Shown: positions 7,993 through 13,832 of the stretch, one piece after another | Layout: each line of letters begins with the position of its first letter | Numbering within the stretch: position 1 is the first letter of the stretch | Source of the DNA: Candidatus Pelagibacterales bacterium | GTDB taxonomy: Bacteria; Pseudomonadota; Alphaproteobacteria; TMED109 | NCBI GenBank assembly: GCA_002732015.1 | Contig: PCCU01000008.1 | Span: forward strand, 4,616 to 18,447 | Length of the DNA stretch: 13,832 bases | Direction: 5' to 3' | Notes under the pieces: generated by a model | Databases searched by the model: none | Told to the model about the DNA's origin: nothing | The model's input: the letters and a program-made list of their open reading frames with translations, nothing else | Translations under genes and position numbers: made by a program

Positions 7993-9194
7993 ATGAATTT
8001 TTTTTTTTTTTATTCTTAATCACTTTTCCTTTTATATGTAATTCTGATGAAATATATTGGGAATTAAATAATGAAAAAACTTTTGAGACTAGAATTTTTC
8101 ATAAGGAAAATGCTTATGAATATCAAAAAAATACTTATGCAGTAAATTTAAAATCAGAACTTTTTATTGAACCTTATAAAAATATAAATGTTCTAATAGA
8201 ACCAAAGTACAGATATGATCATCATGATAAAGAAAGAAGTCTATTTGATATATCTCAAGCATATTTTTTATACTTTAATGATTACAGTGAGTTTAAAGTA
8301 GGAAAAGACAAAGTATTTTGGGGTGTAACAGAATTAAAAAACTTAGTTGATATAATTAATAGTCCAGATGATTCTTCAGGAGAAGATAAATCTAAATTAG
8401 GCCAATCTTTAATTTCCTACTCTTACATAAATGATAAAATTGGCTTTTTCGACCTTATATATATGCCTTTATTTCATGAACCTACAAAAATAGGAAAAAA
8501 AGGTAGATTGAGATTAAATTTACCTACGCAAAATTATGATACTACTTATGAAGGCGGCGCAGGTAGAAAGGTTCCTAGTTGGGCAGTTAAATGGCATAAT
8601 AGTTATGGTGAATCTGATATATCTCTGCAATTTTTTAGAGGAACTTCAAGAAGCAGCTCTACTTTACCAAAATTAGAAGATAGCCAAATAAAATATTTTC
8701 CTGGCCATGAAAGAATTACGCAACTAGGTTCATTTTTTCAAAAAATTTATGGGCCAGTAATATTTAAATTTGAGGGCATCAAAAGAAATGGTCAAAAAAA
8801 TGCAAAATATGAAAGAGAAAATTTTTACTCCTATATAACTGGATTTGAGTATGTAATTACTAGAGTTTTTGATAAAGTATGGGATTTAAACATATTTGCT
8901 GAATATAGCAATGATGATAGAGGTAGTAATTCTACAGATATATTTCAAAATGATTTATTTTTAGGAACTAGAATCAACCTTAATGATGTAGAGGGAACAG
9001 AAATTACTCAAACCTTAACCTTAGATTTAAATGGAGATGGAAATACAGGAAGTTTGGAAATCAGTACACGCATTATGGAATCTGTTAGATTAGCTGCAAA
9101 TTATACCTCACATTGGTCCGTAAATAATAAGGATACTCTTTATAGTTTTAGAAGAGACAACTATTTAGGAATAAAAATTACAAACTATTTTTGA
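7993..9194 (+). CDS. Outer-membrane beta-barrel protein, frame broken by a poly-T tract near its start
   Basis: The main frame is open from before 8013 to the TGA at 9192 but has no ATG, GTG or TTG before ATG 8463, which lies deep inside the conserved part. The only good start, ATG 7993, is in another frame and stops after 8 codons. A run of 14 T (7998-8011) sits between them. One extra T, or two fewer, joins the frames; with 15 T the product is 400 residues beginning MNFFFFLFLITFPFIC, a clear signal peptide. The part before 8463 is plainly coding: KVFWGVTELKNLVDIIN and GEDKSKLGQ (8307-8405) are followed by FDLIYMPLFHEP and GKKGRLRLNLP, which resemble conserved segments of barrel proteins encoded beside RND/LolA-like pairs. 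The chain ends LGIKITNYF, with the terminal Phe typical of BAM-assembled barrels. It may be a sequencing error, a phase-variable gene, or a gene read through by transcriptional slippage. Confidence 0.75.
7998..8011 (+). repeat. Homopolymer of 14 T inside signal-peptide codons
   Basis: Fourteen consecutive T begin in the second codon (AAT) after ATG 7993. At this length the ATG frame ends at TAA 8017-8019; at 15 or 12 T it continues into the beta-barrel frame. It is the longest homopolymer noticed in the window. Tracts like this are prone to replication slippage, RNA polymerase slippage and sequencing or assembly error. Confidence 0.9.
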
Positions 9195-9246
9195 TATCTT
9201 ATTGCAGGACTTAAAAAGTCTACTATACTGAATATTGAATTTAAAG

Positions 9247-9275
9247 TTGAAATTATTTTATAACTGTAATATACA
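9247..9275 (+). promoter_or_regulatory. Candidate sigma-70 promoter of recA
   Basis: TTGAAA (9247-9252) is followed after a 17-bp spacer by TATACA (9270-9275). Transcription would start near 9282, where the first LexA half-site begins, so bound repressor would cover the start point. The -10 matches consensus at only four of six positions, and AT-rich context makes chance matches easy; the position relative to the operator is the best support. Confidence 0.45.
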
Positions 9276-9281
9276 TATAGA

Positions 9282-9307
9282 GAACATATTTAGAACATAG
9301 AAAGAAC
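9282..9307 (+). promoter_or_regulatory. Tandem LexA (SOS) operator, GAAC x3 with 11-bp period
   Basis: GAAC occurs at 9282-9285, 9293-9296 and 9304-9307. The first pair, GAACATATTTAGAAC, and the second pair, GAACATAGAAAGAAC, each match the alphaproteobacterial SOS box GAAC-N7-GAAC and share the middle half-site. The array ends 3 bp before the recA ATG and starts at the predicted transcription start, so LexA binding would block initiation or early elongation. Repression by LexA and release on RecA-stimulated LexA cleavage is the known logic. lexA is not in the window. There is no strong separate Shine-Dalgarno for recA; the AGAAAGAA stretch within the operator is the nearest purine run. Confidence 0.85.
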
Positions 9308-9310
9308 ATT

Positions 9311-10330
9311 ATGAGTGAAGATAATAAAACAAAGGCCTTAGAAAGTGCTTTAGGTTTAATTGAAAGAGAATATGGAACAGGTTCTATCATGCGCTTAGGT
9401 GATAACAAAACTATTGATATTGAAGAAATATCTACTGGATCACTAGGATTGGACATTGCTTTGGGCATAGGTGGTCTTCCAAAAGGAAGGATTGTTGAAA
9501 TTTACGGCCCAGAAAGTTCTGGAAAAACAACTCTTGCACTTCAAGTAGTGGCAAGTGCTCAAAAAAAAGATGGAATTTGTGCTTTTATTGATGCTGAGCA
9601 CGCTTTGGACCCCGTCTACGCAAAAAATCTAGGAGTTGACGTTGATAAACTATTAGTATCTCAACCTGATGCAGGGGAACAAGCACTAGAAATAGCAGAC
9701 ACATTGGTCAAATCTGGAGCTGTTGATGTCTTAGTAATAGATAGTGTTGCAGCCTTAGTTCCTAAAGCTGAACTAGAGGGTGACATGGGTGATACTCATG
9801 TAGGATTGCAAGCGAGGTTAATGAGTCAGGCTTTAAGAAAATTAACTTCTTCTATAGCAAAAACTAATGCAATGGTAATATTTATTAACCAAATTAGAAT
9901 GAAAATAGGCATAATGTTTGGAAGCCCTGAAACTACAACAGGAGGAAATGCCTTGAAATTTTATTCCTCTGTAAGACTTGATATAAGGAGGATTGGGCAA
10001 ATTAAAGATAAGGATCAAATTATAGGAAACCAAACAAGAGTTAAAGTGGTAAAAAATAAAGTAGCACCTCCTTTTAAGGTAGTAGAATTTGATATTCTTT
10101 ACGGAGAAGGAATTTCTAAAGAAGGAGAAATAATAGATTTAGGAGTGCTATCAGGAATAGTGGAAAAGTCTGGTTCTTGGTATAGCTACAAAGGAGAAAG
10201 AATAGGGCAAGGAAGAGAAAATGCTAAAAAATACTTATTGGAAAATAACGAAATTTCTAATGAAATAGAAGATTTAATTAGAGGTAAAAATAAAACTGTT
10301 GAAGATGAAAAGATTGCTCTAGAGAATTAA
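9311..10330 (+). CDS. recA: Recombinase RecA
   Basis: The 339-residue ATP-dependent strand-exchange protein also acts as coprotease for LexA. Visible features are Walker A GPESSGKTT (66-74), catalytic Glu96 in FIDAEHALDP, Walker B VLVIDSVAALV (140-150 with Asp144), the invariant NQIRMKIGIMFGSPETTTGG (193-212) covering loop L2, and the basic C-terminal domain with RIGQGRENAKKYL (297-309), followed by a short acidic tail. KVVKNKVAPPFKVVEFDI and IVEKSGSWYSY are the alphaproteobacterial versions of these segments. Length is slightly under the usual 345-360 because the C-terminal tail is short. The start ATG is 3 bp behind the SOS operator. The upstream barrel gene ends 116 bp earlier on the same strand with no clear terminator between, so some read-through is possible. 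alaS follows after 18 bp, the common alphaproteobacterial order, without recX. Confidence 0.98.
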   Translation: MSEDNKTKALESALGLIEREYGTGSIMRLGDNKTIDIEEISTGSLGLDIALGIGGLPKGRIVEIYGPESSGKTTLALQVVASAQKKDGICAFIDAEHALDPVYAKNLGVDVDKLLVSQPDAGEQALEIADTLVKSGAVDVLVIDSVAALVPKAELEGDMGDTHVGLQARLMSQALRKLTSSIAKTNAMVIFINQIRMKIGIMFGSPETTTGGNALKFYSSVRLDIRRIGQIKDKDQIIGNQTRVKVVKNKVAPPFKVVEFDILYGEGISKEGEIIDLGVLSGIVEKSGSWYSYKGERIGQGRENAKKYLLENNEISNEIEDLIRGKNKTVEDEKIALEN

Positions 10331-10348
10331 GTTATATAAACTAAATTC

Positions 10349-13006
10349 ATGACAAAAATATCATTAACAGATATAAGGAAAGAATTTTTAAGTTTTTTTT
10401 CTAAGAAAAATCATGAGGTTCTACCCTCTTCTCCATTAGTTCCTACAAATGATGATTCCTTGCTTTTTACAAACGCAGGAATGGTGCAATTTAAAAATAT
10501 TTTTACTGGCATTGAAAACCCTCCTCCTTCTAAAAGAGCTGTAACATCGCAAAAATGTGTAAGAGCTGGAGGAAAACATAATGATTTAGAAAATGTTGGA
10601 CTTACTAAAAGACACCACACATTTTTTGAAATGCTTGGAAACTTTTCATTTGGAAATTATTTTAAAGAAGATGCTATAGAACTAGCTTGGAATTTAATTA
10701 CTAAAAACTTTTCAATTCCTTCTGAAAAATTAATTATCACAGTATTTCACGAAGATGAAGAAGCATACAAAGTTTGGAAAAAAGTTTCTTCTTTTGATGA
10801 CTCAAAAATTTTAAAAATATCATCCTCAGATAATTTTTGGGAAATGGGGGACTCTGGACCCTGCGGCCCTTGTTCTGAAATTTTTTATGATCATGGAGAA
10901 AAGTATTCGGGAGGACTACCAGGTTCTCCGGATGAAGGAGATAGGTTTGTAGAAATATGGAACCTTGTTTTCATGCAATATAATAAACATAAAGACGGGA
11001 AAAAAGAATTGTTGCCAAGCCCTTCTATAGATACAGGAATGGGAATAGAAAGGGTAGCTGCAGTATTGCAAGGGACATCAGATAATTATGACATAGACCT
11101 GTTTAGACATTTGATTGATTGCACTAAAGAAGTTTTAAAAGTTCAGGAAAATCAAAAAACCTCGATTCCACTAAGAATTATAAGTGACCATTTAAGAGCT
11201 TCGTGCTTCCTTATATCCGATGGAGTAATTCCAGCAAACGAAGGAAGAGGATATGTGCTCAGAAGAATTATGCGAAGAGCTATTAGACAAATTTATACCT
11301 TAAATATAAAAGAGCCTAGTTTCTATAAACTAGTCCCATCACTTTTAAATCAAATGGGAGAACATTATAAGGAATTGATTAGTTATAAAGAATTAATTAC
11401 TAAAACTATTCTAAATGAAGAGGAAAAATTTTTAGAAACTTTAGAGAAGGGATTAAAAATTTTAGAAGAAGAAAACGTTAAAGGTAATGATATAAAATTA
11501 TTTTCTGGAAAAGTTGCATTTAAACTTTATGATACTTACGGGTTTCCTCTAGATTTAACTGAAGATGTTCTAAAGACAGCAAATAAAAAAGTTAATCTAG
11601 AGGAATTTAATGAAGAAATGAAAAAACAAAAAGAGCTTTCAAAAAAATCTTGGAAAGGAGACTCTCAAAATGTTTATGAAACTATTTGGAAGCAAATTTC
11701 TAGTGAATTACAACCCACTAATTTTTTAGGATATGAAAAGTATCTTGCCCAAGGAAAAGTTCTTAAAATTGTTTTTGAAGGAGATAGCATACAAGAGGCA
11801 TCCCAGACCAATCAACCCTTATCTTTAATATTTGATCAGACTCCTTTTTATGCAGAAGCAGGAGGGCAAGTAGGAGATACAGGAATAATAAAAGGACAAG
11901 ACTTTTCCTTTGAAGTTCATGACACTCAATTAATTCAAAATAAATTATATGAACATAAAGGAGTTCTGAAAAAAGGAAAAATTAAAGAAGGAGATAAAGC
12001 AAACCTAGAAATCGATACAGAAAAAAGAAGAAAAGTTACAGCTAATCATTCAGCGACTCATCTTCTTCATAGTGCTTTAAGAAGAAAGCTAGGAAAACAT
12101 ATAACACAAAAAGGGTCTTTGGTATCAGAAGAAAAGCTTAGATTTGATATCTCTCATAATGAAAAAATTGATCAAAAAACACTTATGTCTATAGAAAAAG
12201 ATATTAATAAAAAAATATTAGATTGTTATCCTGTAACCCAATCAATTTTAAAAAAAGATGATGCCGTTGCAAAAGGAGCTATGGCAATATTTGGTGAAAA
12301 GTATGGAGATGATGTAAGAGTTATAGAAATGGGAATTGAAGAGAATGATTCCAATAAAGCATATTCGATAGAATTATGCGGAGGCACGCATGTTAAAAAT
12401 ACAGGAGAAATAGGACTATTTAAATTTGTGTCAGAAGGAAGCTTAGCATCTGGCGTAAGAAGAATAGAGGCTGTAACAGGAATTCAGGCTTTAGAAACTA
12501 CACAAAGAATACAAAATGATATTCTTTTAATTGCTGAGAAATTGAAAACTGGAACCTCTTCTATATTTGATAGAGTTAGTAATCTAATAAATGAAAAAAA
12601 AGAATTAGAAAAAAAGTTAAAAAATATTAATACGGATGCATCTTCATCCTCAAAGGAGGATATGAAAAAGTTGGCTATAAATGGTCACTTTATCTACTAT
12701 TCTGTTTTTACAAATAAAGACTCAAAAAATCTTAAAGCTATCTCTGATAAATTATTAGATAATACAACAAACACAATATCAATATTAATTTCAAAATCTG
12801 ATAATAAAGTTACTTCAGTTATTGGAGTTTCTTCACAACTTTCTGAAAAATTAGATGCAGTAGAATTAATCAGGTTTATTACTCCCATACTAGGAGGCAA
12901 AGGTGGTGGTGGGAAAAAGGAGTTAGCACAAGGTGGAGGAATTGAACCTGCTAAATCAGAAGAAGCTATTAATAAAACAATAGATTATATAAAAAGTAAA
13001 ATATAA
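10349..13006 (+). CDS. alaS: Alanine--tRNA ligase (AlaRS)
   Basis: The full-length 885-residue enzyme charges tRNA-Ala in the cytoplasm and clears mischarged Ser- and Gly-tRNA-Ala. The class II catalytic core occupies about 1-240, with motif 2 region RHHTFFEMLGNFSFGNYFK (88-106) and motif 3 SIDTGMGIERVAAVLQG (226-242). The tRNA-recognition domain follows to about 450. The editing domain has EAGGQVGDTG (503-512), HSATH (567-571) and Cys677-His681 in ELCGGTHVK, giving the complete zinc-binding set. A coiled coil lies near 740-760. The C-Ala (DHHA1) domain closes the protein with the glycine-rich GGKGGGGKKELAQGGG (849-864), where the ILGGKGGGG motif is intact. The start ATG is 18 nt after recA, with no strong Shine-Dalgarno, suggesting co-transcription with recA or a weak internal promoter. 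Its TAA is 1 bp from the stop of the convergent surface-protein gene. Confidence 0.98.
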   Translation: MTKISLTDIRKEFLSFFSKKNHEVLPSSPLVPTNDDSLLFTNAGMVQFKNIFTGIENPPPSKRAVTSQKCVRAGGKHNDLENVGLTKRHHTFFEMLGNFSFGNYFKEDAIELAWNLITKNFSIPSEKLIITVFHEDEEAYKVWKKVSSFDDSKILKISSSDNFWEMGDSGPCGPCSEIFYDHGEKYSGGLPGSPDEGDRFVEIWNLVFMQYNKHKDGKKELLPSPSIDTGMGIERVAAVLQGTSDNYDIDLFRHLIDCTKEVLKVQENQKTSIPLRIISDHLRASCFLISDGVIPANEGRGYVLRRIMRRAIRQIYTLNIKEPSFYKLVPSLLNQMGEHYKELISYKELITKTILNEEEKFLETLEKGLKILEEENVKGNDIKLFSGKVAFKLYDTYGFPLDLTEDVLKTANKKVNLEEFNEEMKKQKELSKKSWKGDSQNVYETIWKQISSELQPTNFLGYEKYLAQGKVLKIVFEGDSIQEASQTNQPLSLIFDQTPFYAEAGGQVGDTGIIKGQDFSFEVHDTQLIQNKLYEHKGVLKKGKIKEGDKANLEIDTEKRRKVTANHSATHLLHSALRRKLGKHITQKGSLVSEEKLRFDISHNEKIDQKTLMSIEKDINKKILDCYPVTQSILKKDDAVAKGAMAIFGEKYGDDVRVIEMGIEENDSNKAYSIELCGGTHVKNTGEIGLFKFVSEGSLASGVRRIEAVTGIQALETTQRIQNDILLIAEKLKTGTSSIFDRVSNLINEKKELEKKLKNINTDASSSSKEDMKKLAINGHFIYYSVFTNKDSKNLKAISDKLLDNTTNTISILISKSDNKVTSVIGVSSQLSEKLDAVELIRFITPILGGKGGGGKKELAQGGGIEPAKSEEAINKTIDYIKSKI

Positions 13007-13007
13007 T

Positions 13008-13832
13008 TTAATTAGCTTGTGTATATCTTTTATAGAAATCTAACACTATTGTCCTAATTTGAAATGATGGTATTCCAAAGTTTTTTTCTACTTCTTCCAT
13101 AGCAGTATCAATTACTTTAGTTCTGTAGTTTTCTGCAAATATAAGTGACTTTTGATTAGATGGCTTAATCAAAATACCCCCATCCCTTACTTCTAAAGTA
13201 TAATTGTATAAGTCGTCTGCCTTTATTTCTATAGAGTATTCAGTTATACCAATAACTTCGCCTAATTTTTGAAATCCTTCACTATCGTTTGCAATATCAT
13301 CAAGCTTTGACTCTTCATTATTAAACTCATAAACTCCTTCAGCTTTAGGAGTTTGCTCAGGTCTTAGAACTACAACTTTTGCACTAAATGATACTACCTG
13401 CGCAGAATTGTTTATTGAACTCCCAGCATAAGAGTCTGAACCAACGTTAGTAGTTCCGTTAGAGCTATTAGTTCCAGATGCTGAAGAAGTAGTAGTCCTA
13501 ATCGCTGAGTCTGCAGCTACTTGTGATGGTGAACCGCTATTAACTGGTCTAGTACTAATAGTTAAAATATAAGATGCAGTTGCGGCATTATAGTTAGAAG
13601 TAGCTGCAATTGAAGCTGTAATAGCAGATGTCCCAGTCGTTAATATAGAGACTGCACCAGTAGAAGAGTCTACATTAGCTACATTAGTATCATCGGAAGA
13701 ATAGCTAATACTTAAACCACTTATACTAGGAACTCCTGCTAAGGTATAATTTTCATCTGAATATTTAGATTGATTGCTTAAACCACTAATAGTTGGAGAA
13801 GCCTTAGTTATATCTGCACCTGTAGAGGACTG
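13008..13832 (-). CDS. C-terminal part of a large Ig-like-repeat surface protein (partial)
   Basis: An open frame of 274 codons enters from the right edge and ends at TAA (13010-13008); its start is outside. About residues 10-93 form one bacterial Ig-like (Big-type) repeat: KASPTISGLSNQSK, then SISYSSDDTNVANVDSSTG, AVSILTTGTSAITA and a closing NYNAATASYILTIS. This hydrophobic/Ser/Thr pattern normally occurs in tandem in long adhesins and other exported proteins, so more repeats are expected upstream. Residues about 94-146 are a Ser/Thr/Asn/Gly-rich linker. The last about 125 residues (from VVSFSAKVVVLRPEQT) are mixed and charged, contain no Cys and end FYKRYTQAN; I do not recognise this domain. 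It has no LPxTG, no terminal barrel aromatic and no obvious type I secretion repeat. Function is likely surface attachment or secretion, by inference only. The gene is tail-to-tail with alaS. Confidence 0.8.
   Translation of the reverse strand, partial: QSSTGADITKASPTISGLSNQSKYSDENYTLAGVPSISGLSISYSSDDTNVANVDSSTGAVSILTTGTSAITASIAATSNYNAATASYILTISTRPVNSGSPSQVAADSAIRTTTSSASGTNSSNGTTNVGSDSYAGSSINNSAQVVSFSAKVVVLRPEQTPKAEGVYEFNNEESKLDDIANDSEGFQKLGEVIGITEYSIEIKADDLYNYTLEVRDGGILIKPSNQKSLIFAENYRTKVIDTAMEEVEKNFGIPSFQIRTIVLDFYKRYTQAN

Noticed and set aside
8463..9194. The barrel gene starting at the internal ATG 8463 as a complete 243-residue protein
   Set aside because: The same frame is open and clearly coding for another 150 codons upstream with conserved-looking segments, and a start at 8463 would remove the signal peptide an outer-membrane barrel needs.
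9207..9221. Hairpin GGACTT-AAA-AAGTCT as a terminator of the transporter operon
   Set aside because: The stem is only five pairs plus one G-T pair, and no T tract follows, so it does not make a convincing intrinsic terminator.
9842..10033. Minus-strand open frame opposite recA
   Set aside because: It is antisense to the most conserved part of recA and has no start signal or recognisable content.

Overview
The window looks like chromosome from a very AT-rich, probably marine alphaproteobacterium. The RecA sequence has alphaproteobacterial features: a C-terminal part reading APPFKVVEFDI and IVEKSGSWYSY, and alaS directly downstream. In front of recA are three GAAC half-sites spaced 11 bp apart, the direct-repeat GAAC-N7-GAAC operator of alphaproteobacterial LexA, not the gammaproteobacterial CTGT-N8-ACAG palindrome. 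Low GC, very short gaps and many A/T homopolymers suggest a streamlined SAR11- or HIMB59-like lineage; that placement is inference.

Left part (1-4647, minus strand): a tightly packed five-gene run. In transcription order it holds an AlkA-like DNA glycosylase, a GT4 glycosyltransferase, a TviB/WbpA-type UDP-N-acetylhexosamine 6-dehydrogenase, a methyltransferase-GT2 fusion with a TTG start, and the first 48 codons of a membrane protein resembling GT39 glycosyltransferases, which runs off the left edge. The last four fit surface polysaccharide or glycolipid synthesis; the DNA repair gene at the head is the odd member.

Middle (4648-9194): a 165-bp divergent intergenic region with a perfect 14-bp palindrome, then a plus-strand trio: an RND/MMPL transporter, a periplasmic LolA-like protein (outer membrane lipoprotein-sorting family) and an outer-membrane beta-barrel. 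Together they could span inner membrane, periplasm and outer membrane and move a hydrophobic substrate. The barrel gene is out of frame with its only plausible start because of a run of 14 T inside the signal-peptide codons. One extra T gives a 400-residue secreted barrel. This is either a sequence error or a slippage (on/off) switch, and it is the most interesting point in the window.

Right part (9195-13832): recA with its SOS operator and alaS 18 bp behind it. On the opposite strand, ending 1 bp from the alaS stop, is the C-terminal 274 codons of a large surface protein with a bacterial Ig-like repeat, a Ser/Thr-rich linker and an unrecognised C-terminal domain. Its start lies beyond the right edge.

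No rRNA, tRNA, CRISPR array, insertion sequence or integrase was seen. No gene-free stretch exceeds 165 bp.
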